From positions 1,736,001 through 1,800,000 of the forward strand of contig NZ_CP049801.1 of assembly GCF_011578045.1 (NCBI RefSeq): a DNA stretch of 64,000 bases, written 5' to 3'. Below the pieces are notes generated by a model, which was not told where the DNA came from, did no database searches, and saw nothing but the letters and a program-made list of their open reading frames with translations. Position 1 is the first letter of the stretch. Every line of letters begins with the position of its first letter. The position numbers and the translations under genes are program-made. Positions 1-8,402 of the stretch are shown here, one piece after another. Origin of the DNA: Acinetobacter shaoyimingii (GTDB lineage Bacteria > Pseudomonadota > Gammaproteobacteria > Pseudomonadales > Moraxellaceae).

Positions 1-1932
1 TTTTTCTAAAATATCATCAATCTCTAGAATTTTAGCTTTTTCAGTATTTAGTCTTTCTAATAATGGTTTTATAGCGTCAGAAGACTTTAGATAGACTTCT
101 ACTTTTTTAAATGTGTCAGTACTTTGGATATTTAAAATTTCTTTTTCAACTTTTAGGATTTGATCAGAAATAGTTTGTAGGGAGAGCTTTTTGAATTGCT
201 CAAATTGAGTAGTTGTAAGTTTTTTTATTTCACTTGCAAAGGATTCAAAGTGTGATTGTACTAGCACATAATTTAAATTAAGTTCTAATGGGTTTAACAG
301 TTGGTAGAAATCAGAACAGTGCTTATCTTTAAGTAGTTCTTTAAAAGTAATAAGCCCTTCAAGATTTTTATTAAGAATTTTTAAAGTTTCATTCGAAGCA
401 TTAAAATCAGCCATTTCCTCCTGAGTTATATTTCCAATATCATTATTTTGGATTTGTATAGATAATTCATTAACTTGATTTTGAATATCATCCTTATTAC
501 CTTTCTGTATCAATTGTGATTGATAGTCACTTAAAGAGCTTAAAATTGAAAAATAAGTAGATACTTTTCCTGAAATTTCATGACGTAAAAAATCATTTTG
601 ATCTTTAAATCTAGAGAAAAGCTTGTTGTCTTTTTGCTGTATCAAGTCTTTAACTATATCTTCAATACCTTGATCTTTTGACTTTGAATACATATGTCCT
701 TGGTAAAAATATTCGATCGGTCTACTGTAATCCTCCTTACCATCTTGCCAAATAATTCTAAAATGTGAACAAAGCTCATCAATATGCTGAGATTGTTCAA
801 GGATGTTTAGTGCAGTAGGTTTTAATTTATTTGCTAGACATTGCAATAGGGTGGATTTTCCAGAAGACCGCCCTCCGATGATAGAAGTTAGATTGCTATT
901 GAAGCAAATTTTGCTATTTGAAACATTATTGTTGTTTAGTTCAACATAATCTATTACTTCGTAGGGGTTTTTGACTTCGGGACAGTGCTGTCCGATATTA
1001 ACACGACTTTCAGGTTCATGAATGATTTGCTTTAAACCTTCAAAGGTTGGTTCAGCTTTTATCCAACAATATTTATGATCAATTGGTTCAAATAAAGTTT
1101 CTAATTTATGAGCATCACTTCCGTGGATACAAGGTTTATATGATCCATAACTGTCTAGAAAACTTTGTTGATCTTTAGTATTTTCCCCTAAGAAAAAGGG
1201 CTTATCTGTGAGAGTCGATGAAAAAATTACATCAGAAATTTTATAAAGTGATTCTCTTAATACTTTTAAAGTTGCACCTGTTTGTTGTTTTAGGAATGCT
1301 TCATGACCTTGAAATGCTGATGCGCCATCCTTATTTGAGTTTGCAACGGCAACCAAAGAGTTTTTTCGAAAATTTGGATATTGTTTAAATGCTTTAATAA
1401 TATCAGAAGGATTAAGAACAAAAGATAAAATTCCAATTTTATAGAGCGCATTTTCATCCGTTGTAGTTGGACTCTCTTTTTGTCCAAGTCTAATCAGATC
1501 ATATTTAGTTAATTTGTATTGCTCTGAATCTGATACTGTAAATACCAAGGAGTCTGAATATCTTTGTTCAAAGTCATTTATACAATCAGGATTCAGAAGT
1601 AAGTGCATATTGATTGCACTTCCTTTGTCAGTGCTAGGAGATATTCTTAACTCAATATTAGGAAGCAGAAAAATTTTAGAAATGATATTTTTCTGAATAT
1701 CGTCGAATTCTGTTCTAGAAGAGATCGAATCTTGAAATGCTTTTACTTTTTTGTAATTTTCGACACTAAAATAGTCCGTGATACCAATAGCTTTTATATT
1801 TCTTTCTAAGGCTTTTTTGAAAAGCTGAATGCAGTATTCTTCAAAAGATATATCGCCAAATTTGTCATTTTTTGCTGTACCTTTTGTATGTACATGCAAA
1901 TCCCAACGTCCCCATTCTGAACCGCGATTCAT
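1..1932 (-). CDS. TrlF-like PHP-domain/ABC-type ATPase, C-terminus beyond window
   Basis: The reading frame opens with ATG at 1930-1932 and stays open to the left edge (644 codons visible), so the gene is partial. Residues 11-16 read DLHVHT and about 50-54 GITDY. With HGSDAH near residue 272, these are PHP phosphoesterase metal-ligand motifs. A P-loop, GGRSSGKST, lies near residues 352-360, and a long polar, helical and probably coiled-coil segment follows. PHP fused to an SMC/ABC-like ATPase is the arrangement of proteins annotated as TrlF family. Such proteins turn up in accessory and defence regions, but a defence role here is inference. The gene is transcribed away from the nitrogen operon to its right and is separated from it by an AT-rich divergent promoter region. 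Confidence 0.8.
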   Translation of the reverse strand, partial: MNRGSEWGRWDLHVHTKGTAKNDKFGDISFEEYCIQLFKKALERNIKAIGITDYFSVENYKKVKAFQDSISSRTEFDDIQKNIISKIFLLPNIELRISPSTDKGSAINMHLLLNPDCINDFEQRYSDSLVFTVSDSEQYKLTKYDLIRLGQKESPTTTDENALYKIGILSFVLNPSDIIKAFKQYPNFRKNSLVAVANSNKDGASAFQGHEAFLKQQTGATLKVLRESLYKISDVIFSSTLTDKPFFLGENTKDQQSFLDSYGSYKPCIHGSDAHKLETLFEPIDHKYCWIKAEPTFEGLKQIIHEPESRVNIGQHCPEVKNPYEVIDYVELNNNNVSNSKICFNSNLTSIIGGRSSGKSTLLQCLANKLKPTALNILEQSQHIDELCSHFRIIWQDGKEDYSRPIEYFYQGHMYSKSKDQGIEDIVKDLIQQKDNKLFSRFKDQNDFLRHEISGKVSTYFSILSSLSDYQSQLIQKGNKDDIQNQVNELSIQIQNNDIGNITQEEMADFNASNETLKILNKNLEGLITFKELLKDKHCSDFYQLLNPLELNLNYVLVQSHFESFASEIKKLTTTQFEQFKKLSLQTISDQILKVEKEILNIQSTDTFKKVEVYLKSSDAIKPLLERLNTEKAKILEIDDILEK

Positions 1933-2068
1933 TTTTTAATTCCTTTTCAAGTAATATTTCCACTATAAAATACAAAAAAAATAATACTATATGAAACATA
2001 TAATTTACATTTTGTATAAAAATTAAACAAAAAAATAGAAGTTAAACTTTATTGGAATTAAATCAAAT

Positions 2069-2086
2069 CTGGCACAGTTCCTGCAT
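2069..2086 (+). promoter_or_regulatory. Sigma-54 (RpoN) promoter of the nikR-like/allophanate hydrolase operon
   Basis: TGGCAC begins at 2070 and CTGCA at 2081. The GG (2071-2072) and GC (2083-2084) are separated by exactly 10 nt, the invariant -24/-12 spacing of sigma-54 promoters. Only one core position (C for T before TGC) departs from TGGCAC-N5-TTGCA. The predicted start of transcription falls near 2095, at the left edge of a palindromic operator. Sigma-54 control fits a nitrogen-scavenging operon. An NtrC-type activator site was not identified. Confidence 0.8.
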
Positions 2087-2094
2087 ATCTAATC

Positions 2095-2122
2095 GTAATA
2101 CAAATTTTACATTTGGTATTAC
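2095..2122. promoter_or_regulatory. 28-bp palindromic operator (GTAATAC-N14-GTATTAC)
   Basis: Perfect 7-bp inverted arms at 2095-2101 and 2116-2122 flank a 14-nt spacer. The arms can be extended inward by AAAT/ATTTG with one bulged base. Read as GTAATA-N16-TATTAC, it has the same 6-16-6 geometry as the NikR operator (GTATGA-N16-TCATAC). It sits just downstream of the sigma-54 promoter and upstream of a NikR-fold gene, so autoregulation is the simplest inference. A related 28-bp palindrome lies at 53726-53753. Confidence 0.7.
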
Positions 2123-2140
2123 CAAGTGAGGAGATGCACC

Positions 2141-2263
2141 GTGAACAAAGACAACATCTTAAACATCGCCAAACTCTTCAAACTTTTTATTATTGAGCTT
2201 ATTTCCGCACGCGCGGGCTTTTATATCAAACAAAATCATCAACATCGTAATAAAAGAGGCTAA
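2141..2263 (+). CDS. 40-residue leader ORF upstream of the NikR-like regulator
   Basis: A GTG at 2141 is preceded by GAGGAG (2129-2134) at 6-nt spacing and opens a 40-codon frame that ends with TAA at 2261-2263. This is only 4 nt before the GTG of the regulator gene. The peptide begins MNKDNILNIAKLFKLFIIEL, has a hydrophobic centre and ends in a His/Arg/Lys-rich tail (NQHQHRNKRG-like). I do not recognise it. The strong ribosome-binding site and tight spacing suggest a translated leader that couples translation to the next gene, or a small membrane-associated peptide. It overlaps the upstream non-coding part of a longer nikR frame starting at 2193, and the codon usage is uninformative at this length. 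Confidence 0.45.
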   Translation: MNKDNILNIAKLFKLFIIELISARAGFYIKQNHQHRNKRG

Positions 2264-2267
2264 AACT

Positions 2268-2702
2268 GTGCCAAAACAAAAGTTGGCACGCATTAGCATT
2301 ACCGTGCCTGAAACCACACTCAATGCACTCGATCAGAAAATTGTCGATCAACATTACGAAAGCCGCTCACAGGCGATTGTCGACATGATCAATAAACACC
2401 TCATTGCGGATTTAGTGGAACGAAATGAAGTCATGGTCGGAACGCTCACATTATTGTATAACGCAGGACTCAAACCACTAAGATCACAACTCTTTGAATT
2501 ACAACAAAAATACTTAACCCAAGTGATCAGCTCACTGCATATACAACTCGATGATGAAAAAGTCTTAGAAGTCATGCTCATGCAAGGTGCAAGCGAAGAT
2601 TTACACCATATCAGTCAGCAATTTATTGCACTTAAAGGTGTCATTAAAGGGCATTTGGAACTCATGGATGCTGTTATGCCACCTATTGCGCAAAACACAT
2701 AA
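2268..2702 (+). CDS. NikR-fold ribbon-helix-helix regulator lacking most nickel ligands
   Basis: The protein is 144 residues from the GTG at 2268, chosen because AGAGG (2255-2259) precedes it at good spacing. An upstream ATG at 2193 has no ribosome-binding site and overlaps the leader ORF. Residues 5-45 form a ribbon-helix-helix domain (RISITVPETTL) for DNA binding, and the rest aligns with the ACT-like ligand domain of NikR. Of the four nickel ligands of E. coli NikR (His76, His87, His89, Cys95), only the His of SSLHIQ appears conserved. The others are replaced by Gln/Lys, Gln and Val. It therefore probably senses something other than nickel. It is co-transcribed with allophanate hydrolase and a binding protein, so it may respond to the transported nitrogen compound. 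Confidence 0.8.
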   Translation: MPKQKLARISITVPETTLNALDQKIVDQHYESRSQAIVDMINKHLIADLVERNEVMVGTLTLLYNAGLKPLRSQLFELQQKYLTQVISSLHIQLDDEKVLEVMLMQGASEDLHHISQQFIALKGVIKGHLELMDAVMPPIAQNT

Positions 2703-2720
2703 AATCGGGGAGAGATTATA

Positions 2721-4538
2721 GTGAAATCATTATGGACCATAGAAAATTGGAAAACGGCGTACCAAGAAAAAGCCATTCAATTAGACGATTTAATTGATTA
2801 TGTTGCCCAGTTTCGAAACCATGACCATGCTTGGATTTCAATCGCTTCAAAAGCGCAATTACAAGCACAAATTGATGCTTTAAAAGATTTAGATCCAAAT
2901 ACTTTAGCCTTATACGGCGTACCTTTTGCAGTCAAAGACAATATAGATGTTGCAGGCTTTTATACTACGGCTGCCTGTAAAGAAGCAGCCAATTTAGCCA
3001 GCGAAGATGCAACGGTCGTGGCGAAGCTTAAAGCCCAAGGTGCTATAGTGGTCGGTAAGACCAATTTGGATCAATTTGCGACAGGATTGGTTGGGGTACG
3101 GTCACCTTATGGTGCAGTAAAAAACAGTTTTAACCCAGACTACATCAGTGGTGGTTCAAGTTCTGGTTCATCGGTGGTGGTTGCCAATGGTTTGGTACCA
3201 TTTTCACTAGGCACAGATACAGCTGGTTCTGGTCGTGTTCCAGCAGGTCATAACAATATTGTAGGCTTAAAGCCAACCAAAGGCTGGTTTTCAGCGCATG
3301 GATTAATCCCAGCATGTCGTACCATCGATGTTATTTCAATCTTTGCTTTAACCAGCGTTGAGGCATGGCAAGTCGCGCAAATTATGCAAGGTTTTGATGA
3401 GAAAGATGAATATTCACGTCAACATCCTGCATCTGTACCAACACAATTTTCTAAAGGCAAAATAGCGATTCCTGCACAGCTTGAATTTTATAGTGATGCT
3501 GAAACCGAAAAAGCGTTCAATAGCGCAATTGAGCGTGTGAAGTCACTGGGTTATAGCATTGAAAGTATCGATTTTACAGCATTTAATCAGTTGGCAGCTG
3601 CGCTATACAACAAAGCTTGGGTGGCTGAACGTACCAGTGCAGTTGAAAAACGTGTTGCACGTGAGGTGACACATCCCGTCATTCATCAAATTATTGCTCA
3701 GGCAGATCAATTTAATGCCGTAGATATGATTGATGCTGAATACGAACGTGCTCAACTGGCGAGAATCATCAACCTAGCCTTAGCACCGTTCGATGCATTG
3801 ATGGTACCAACCGCACCGACCATTTATAAAATTGAAGATGTTAAGGCCGATCCATTGGTAAAAAACAGTCACATGGGTGCATATACCAACTTTGTGAATT
3901 TTGCAGATTTATCCGCGATTGCTGTACCCAATGTCATTCGTGCCGATGGATTGCCTTCAGGTGTGACATTTATTGCACCTGCATGGCATGACCAAGCATT
4001 GGCTCAGTTTGCAGACGTTTGGCAAAAGCATACGGCACTTCACTTGGGGACGTCCAACTTAAAACCATCAGACAACGTACCAGCAGATTTTAATTCCGCT
4101 CATTCAATCAAATTGGCCGTTGTTGGTGCGCATTTAACAGGTATGCCACTGAATTTTCAACTGACTACACGTTTGGGTACTTTGCTTAAAAAGACCCAAA
4201 CTGCAGCTAAATATAAGTTATTTGCGCTAAAAAATACCACACCACCTAAACCAGGACTGCAATTTGTCGAACAAGCAGGTCAAAGCATAGACATTGAAGT
4301 TTGGGATATTCCTTTGGCTAGATTTGGTGAAGTTGTCGCTGAAGTACCAGCTCCACTAGGCATAGGAAATGTACAACTAAAAGATGGCACATGGGTGAAA
4401 GGTTTTATTTGTGAAGGTTACGCATTGCAGGATGCAACAGACATTAGTCATTTGGGTGGCTGGCGCAACTATATTGAATCTATTCAAACCACAACAACCA
4501 CATTTGAATGTAACTCGATTGGGGATATTGCATCATGA
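2721..4538 (+). CDS. atzF: Allophanate hydrolase
   Basis: This enzyme hydrolyses allophanate (urea-1-carboxylate) to ammonium and CO2, the last step of urea-carboxylase, biuret and guanidine-carboxylase pathways. The 605-residue length is typical. Residues 1-450 are an amidase-signature domain with AVKDN, the Gly/Ser-rich GGSSSGSS and DTAGSGRVPA (the catalytic Ser-cisSer-Lys family). Residues 470-590 match the C-terminal allophanate hydrolase domain (AVVGAHLTGMPLN, PAPLGIGNV, GFICEGYAL). The GTG start at 2721 follows GGGGAGAG at 6-nt spacing, 18 nt after the regulator. No urea or guanidine carboxylase is present in the window, so the source of allophanate must be encoded elsewhere. The stop overlaps the next start (ATGA). 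Confidence 0.93.
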   Translation: MKSLWTIENWKTAYQEKAIQLDDLIDYVAQFRNHDHAWISIASKAQLQAQIDALKDLDPNTLALYGVPFAVKDNIDVAGFYTTAACKEAANLASEDATVVAKLKAQGAIVVGKTNLDQFATGLVGVRSPYGAVKNSFNPDYISGGSSSGSSVVVANGLVPFSLGTDTAGSGRVPAGHNNIVGLKPTKGWFSAHGLIPACRTIDVISIFALTSVEAWQVAQIMQGFDEKDEYSRQHPASVPTQFSKGKIAIPAQLEFYSDAETEKAFNSAIERVKSLGYSIESIDFTAFNQLAAALYNKAWVAERTSAVEKRVAREVTHPVIHQIIAQADQFNAVDMIDAEYERAQLARIINLALAPFDALMVPTAPTIYKIEDVKADPLVKNSHMGAYTNFVNFADLSAIAVPNVIRADGLPSGVTFIAPAWHDQALAQFADVWQKHTALHLGTSNLKPSDNVPADFNSAHSIKLAVVGAHLTGMPLNFQLTTRLGTLLKKTQTAAKYKLFALKNTTPPKPGLQFVEQAGQSIDIEVWDIPLARFGEVVAEVPAPLGIGNVQLKDGTWVKGFICEGYALQDATDISHLGGWRNYIESIQTTTTTFECNSIGDIAS

Positions 4539-5557
4539 TAAAAAACATCTATTTATCGGCATCCGTTTGTTTGGCTCTATTTGCTTCTGGTTGTGACAAT
4601 ACCGCAAAGATTCCTGAACCAACAGATCGTGTAAAAAGTAGTGTAAGTTCAAAACCTATTTTAATTGGTTATAGTGACTGGCCTGGTTTTGTCGCATGGC
4701 AGGTGGCGATAGATAAAGGCTGGTTAAAAGAGGCTGGCGTGAATGCAGAATTTAAATGGTTTGACTATTCAGCATCGCTCTCTGCTTTTGCATCAAATCA
4801 ACTTGATGCTGTCTTTGTCACCAATGGCGACAACCTTGTCACAGGCTCTGGAGGTACTAAAGGGGTCATGATTTTAGCGACAGATTACTCAGCAGGTAAT
4901 GATGTCATTATTGCTAAAAATGGCATAAACACGATTGATGAGCTAAAAGGTAAAACTATTGCCACTGAAAAAGGCTTAGTCGATCACTTATTATTATCGA
5001 CTGCATTGGATGATGCCAAAATTAATCTGGCTGATGTGAAGTTGGTCAATACCATGACCAATGAATTGCCTCAAGTTTTTGCAACGCCTGATATCAATGC
5101 GATTGCCGTTTGGCAGCCTGTAGCGAATCAAGCATTAAAAGCGGTGGCAGGTTCAAAAGTTATTTATACATCAAAGGATAAACCAGGCTTAATTTACGAT
5201 ACTTTAACCGTGAATCCTGCACATTTAGAAGCGAATAAAGAACAATGGATTAAAGTCCTACAAGTGTGGGACAAAACCGTCAAATTTATTAATGATCCTG
5301 CAACACGTGAAGAAGCAGCACAAATCATGTCTAAACGAGTGGGCGTTGACACCAAAGCTTATATGCAATTTATTGATGGTACGCATTTATTAGACATTGA
5401 AGCCAATAAAAAGGTCTTTAGCAAAGGTACAGGCTTTGATTCAATCTATGGCTCAAGTTATCACGTCAATGAATTTAACGTAAAAAATGGTGTGTACACC
5501 ACAAAAATGGATGTGGATAGTGTGATTTACCCAGCTTTACTTGAGCAGATCAAATAG
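4535..5557 (+). CDS. ABC transporter solute-binding lipoprotein (NrtA/SsuA/TauA-like)
   Basis: The 340-residue protein has a lipoprotein signal ending FASGC (Cys about 20). It continues with a periplasmic binding fold of the nitrate/sulfonate/taurine class, seen in IGYSDWPGFVAWQVAIDKGW and TIATEKGLVDHL. It would capture a small nitrogen-containing solute in the periplasm. Translation is coupled to allophanate hydrolase by a 4-nt ATGA overlap. Neither a permease nor an ATPase gene follows. The only matching pair in the window is at 53.8-55.6 kb and lacks a binding protein, so the three probably form one importer. Ligand identity is inferred only from context (urea- or guanidine-type compound). 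Confidence 0.85.
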   Translation: MIKNIYLSASVCLALFASGCDNTAKIPEPTDRVKSSVSSKPILIGYSDWPGFVAWQVAIDKGWLKEAGVNAEFKWFDYSASLSAFASNQLDAVFVTNGDNLVTGSGGTKGVMILATDYSAGNDVIIAKNGINTIDELKGKTIATEKGLVDHLLLSTALDDAKINLADVKLVNTMTNELPQVFATPDINAIAVWQPVANQALKAVAGSKVIYTSKDKPGLIYDTLTVNPAHLEANKEQWIKVLQVWDKTVKFINDPATREEAAQIMSKRVGVDTKAYMQFIDGTHLLDIEANKKVFSKGTGFDSIYGSSYHVNEFNVKNGVYTTKMDVDSVIYPALLEQIK

Positions 5558-5632
5558 TTAGCATCACTTCATATGTTTAGATGTTTAATTTTTGACTGAT
5601 ATTACATTTGACTGATTAAAATATTCAATACA

Positions 5633-5668
5633 AAGACTCGGATCTGACAGATCTGAGTCTTTTCTTTA
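5633..5668 (+). terminator. Rho-independent terminator after the binding-protein gene
   Basis: Arms AAGACTCGGATCTG (5633-5646) and CAGATCTGAGTCTT (5648-5661) pair with one mismatch and are followed by TTTCTTT. It lies 76 nt past the binding-protein stop and before the convergent LysR gene, and could act on both strands. Confidence 0.75.
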
Positions 5669-5787
5669 TTAATACAAGAATAGCTTCGAATGTACAGACA
5701 AAATGAATAAACCTAAAAATAAACACAAGGCTTTTATGAATCTATATAGGACAAATCATCAATTTTTGGTTTATATATTTGAATCAA

Positions 5788-6684
5788 TCAAATATTGGCT
5801 AGCTCATCCATCAATACATGTTGATGTAAATCGGCTTGTTTTCTTAAAAAATCCCATACCAATTTAATTCTAGGTTCATGCTGCAAGTCGACTAAGGTCA
5901 GCATCCAAAAGGTATGTACAAATTTCACATCATCTTTCAGCACTTGTTCTAGTTCAGGCCGATCATTGGCTAAAAATTTGGGCAAAATGGCTAAACCTGC
6001 ACCAGCAGACACTGCAATTTGCTGTGCCAAAATACTGCTACTTCTAAAATGTGCTTCTAACTGTAAAGGCAAACGTTCCAAACAATAGAGTTCAGGGCTA
6101 TACACCAGATCATCAATATAATTGACAAAACGATGTCCTTTTAAGTCCTCCAATGTACAAATGGTCGCATGATTTTGTAAGTAATCATGACTGGCGTAGA
6201 TTTTTAAACAGTAATCACTTAGACGAGTAATGATATAAGGACCTGATTTTGGACGGTCAATTGAAATCACAATATCTGCTTCACGATGCGATAACTTAAT
6301 CATTTTCGGCACAGGAATTAAATCAATCGTGAGTAGTGGATATTGCTTTGAAAATTCAGCCAAAAGTTTGGCTAAAAAAGCCGTGCCTAAGCCTTCAGGT
6401 GTGCCAATTCGCACACGACCTTGTAAAGGCTGGTTAGGTTTTTCAATTTGCAAAAATGCCTGTTCCATTTGTTCTACACGCGGCACTAGCGCTAAACCCT
6501 CTAAAGTCAGTTCATAACCCGAGGCTTCACGTTTAAACAATGGCGTACCTAATGCCAGTTCAAGCGCCTGAATACGTCTAGATACCGTACTGTGTTCTAC
6601 ACCAATAATTTTGGCGGCATTGGTTAAGGTCTTAGCACGCGCTAAAACCAAAAAATAATACAGATGATCCCAATCCATTTTCAT
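5788..6684 (-). CDS. LysR-family transcriptional regulator of the valine catabolic cluster
   Basis: The protein is 298 residues from the ATG at 6682-6684 (MKMDWDHLYYF), chosen because AAGGA lies 9 nt upstream. The N-terminal winged helix (res 1-60; TNAAKIIGVEHSTVSRRIQA) and the C-terminal LysR substrate-binding domain (from about 90) are complete. It is divergent from mmsA. The shared 185-bp intergenic region holds a 16-bp palindrome with the T-N11-A form expected for LysR proteins. The natural inference is control of the mmsA-mmsB genes by a branched-chain acid intermediate. The inducer cannot be read from sequence. Confidence 0.85.
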   Translation of the reverse strand: MKMDWDHLYYFLVLARAKTLTNAAKIIGVEHSTVSRRIQALELALGTPLFKREASGYELTLEGLALVPRVEQMEQAFLQIEKPNQPLQGRVRIGTPEGLGTAFLAKLLAEFSKQYPLLTIDLIPVPKMIKLSHREADIVISIDRPKSGPYIITRLSDYCLKIYASHDYLQNHATICTLEDLKGHRFVNYIDDLVYSPELYCLERLPLQLEAHFRSSSILAQQIAVSAGAGLAILPKFLANDRPELEQVLKDDVKFVHTFWMLTLVDLQHEPRIKLVWDFLRKQADLHQHVLMDELANI

Positions 6685-6698
6685 TATTATTTTGTCCT

Positions 6699-6714
6699 TG
6701 TGCAAATTTGCACA
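6699..6714. promoter_or_regulatory. Perfect 16-bp palindrome, probable LysR operator
   Basis: TGTGCAAATTTGCACA is a perfect dyad containing T-N11-A. It is located 15 nt upstream of the LysR start and 156 nt upstream of mmsA. Autoregulatory LysR sites commonly sit in this position. Confidence 0.55.
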
Positions 6715-6869
6715 TTCATCGTGCGTGAATTTGCGTTGGTGGTCAAATTTTTCTTTGCTAGTCTGAATTGAAACAGGACAGTTGCATATAAGACCTTAGC
6801 CAGTGACTTTGAGATGAAAGTAATAAGGTCAAACATCGAAACAACAAGAAACAAGCCCAAGGAGTGGCC

Positions 6870-8387
6870 ATGAACACCATGTCAAATATTCAATCAACCA
6901 CGGCAAAATTGCTTATCAATGGCAAATTTATCGAATCAAATACCCAAGAATGGCAAGACATTGTTAATCCCGCAACTCAAGATGTCATTGGGCGTGTGCC
7001 TATGGCAACGCTTGATGAAGTCGATGCTGCGATTGTAGCAGCGCAAGATGCATTTAAAACTTGGCGCCTAACCCCGATTCAAGCACGCATGCGTATCATG
7101 CTTAAACTGCAAGATCTTATTCGTGAAAATATGAAAGAAATTGCCAAAGTTTTAACAGCAGAACAAGGCAAGACTTTGGCAGATGCAGAAGGTGATATTC
7201 AACGTGGTTTAGAAGTCGTGGAGCATGCTTGTTCTGTCGGCACATTACAAATGGGCGAATATGTCGAAGGTGTAGCACGTGGCGTCGATACTTATACTTT
7301 GCAACAACCTTTAGGCGTGTGTGCAGGCATTACGCCATTTAACTTCCCAGCGATGATTCCACTGTGGATGTTCCCAATGGCCATCGTTTGTGGCAATACG
7401 TTCGTTTTAAAACCATCTGAGCAAGATCCATTATCTACCATGATGTTGGTGGAGCTTGCCGTACAAGCAGGTATTCCAGCAGGTGTTTTAAATGTCGTAC
7501 ACGGTGGTAAAGATGTGGTCGATCGTTTATGTACGCATCAACACATTAAAGCGATTTCATTTGTGGGTTCGACAGCGGTGGGTACACATGTCTATAACTT
7601 AGCAGGACAACATGGCAAACGTGTGCAATCAATGATGGGTGCGAAAAACCATGTTGTGGTTATGCCAGATGCCAATAAAGAACAAACCTTGAATGCTTTA
7701 GCTGGTGCGGCTTTTGGTGCTGCAGGCCAACGCTGTATGGCATTGTCGGTTGCGGTGATGGTGGGTGAAACCAAAGATTGGGTTACCGAGTTGGTAGAAA
7801 AAGCCAAAACTTTGAAAGTAAATGCAGGACATGAGCCTAATACTGACATTGGTCCTGTGATTTCGCCACGTGCTAAAAATCGTGTATTGGAGTTGATTCA
7901 AAGTGGTGTGGATGAAGGTGCAGAACTGTTGCTGGATGGTCGTGACGTCAGCGTACCAGGTTATGAAAAAGGCAATTTTGTCGGTGCAACCGTGTTCAAT
8001 AACATCAATACCAACATGCGCATTTATAAAGAAGAAATTTTTGGACCTGTACTTGGCATTATCCATGTCGATACCTTAGAACAAGCCATTGAACTGATTA
8101 ACGCCAATCCATTTGGTAATGGTGTCGGGCTATTTACCCAAAGCGGTGCAACTGCACGTACTTTCCAAAATGAAATTGATATCGGTCAAGTGGGCATTAA
8201 TATTCCAATTCCTGTGCCTGTACCATTCTTTAGTTTTACAGGCTCTCGTGGTTCAAAACTGGGCGATTTAGGACCATACGGTAAACAAGCTGTGCAGTTC
8301 TATACCCAAACCAAGACCATTACTAGCCGCTGGTTTGAAGATACGCAAGAAAAAGGTGAAGTAAATACCACCATTAACTTACGTTAA
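6870..8387 (+). CDS. mmsA: Methylmalonate-semialdehyde dehydrogenase (CoA-acylating)
   Basis: MmsA oxidises (S)-methylmalonate semialdehyde to propionyl-CoA, late in valine breakdown. It is 505 residues from the ATG at 6870, with AAGGAG (6859-6864) 5 nt upstream. A GTG at 6864 would overlap the ribosome-binding site. It is a complete aldehyde dehydrogenase fold: ITPFNFPAMIPLW, FVGSTAVGTHVY (NAD site) and catalytic Cys in GQRCMALS (about residue 290), with the C-terminal FTGSRGSKLGD typical of MmsA. It is followed 15 nt later by mmsB, so they form one operon. Confidence 0.95.
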   Translation: MNTMSNIQSTTAKLLINGKFIESNTQEWQDIVNPATQDVIGRVPMATLDEVDAAIVAAQDAFKTWRLTPIQARMRIMLKLQDLIRENMKEIAKVLTAEQGKTLADAEGDIQRGLEVVEHACSVGTLQMGEYVEGVARGVDTYTLQQPLGVCAGITPFNFPAMIPLWMFPMAIVCGNTFVLKPSEQDPLSTMMLVELAVQAGIPAGVLNVVHGGKDVVDRLCTHQHIKAISFVGSTAVGTHVYNLAGQHGKRVQSMMGAKNHVVVMPDANKEQTLNALAGAAFGAAGQRCMALSVAVMVGETKDWVTELVEKAKTLKVNAGHEPNTDIGPVISPRAKNRVLELIQSGVDEGAELLLDGRDVSVPGYEKGNFVGATVFNNINTNMRIYKEEIFGPVLGIIHVDTLEQAIELINANPFGNGVGLFTQSGATARTFQNEIDIGQVGINIPIPVPVPFFSFTGSRGSKLGDLGPYGKQAVQFYTQTKTITSRWFEDTQEKGEVNTTINLR

Positions 8388-8402
8388 ATCAGGAGCTCAA
8401 GG

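Noticed and set aside
2193..2267. Longer NikR-like frame starting at ATG 2193
   Set aside because: No ribosome-binding site, 25 extra residues not seen in NikR proteins, and overlap with the leader ORF. GTG 2268 is better supported.
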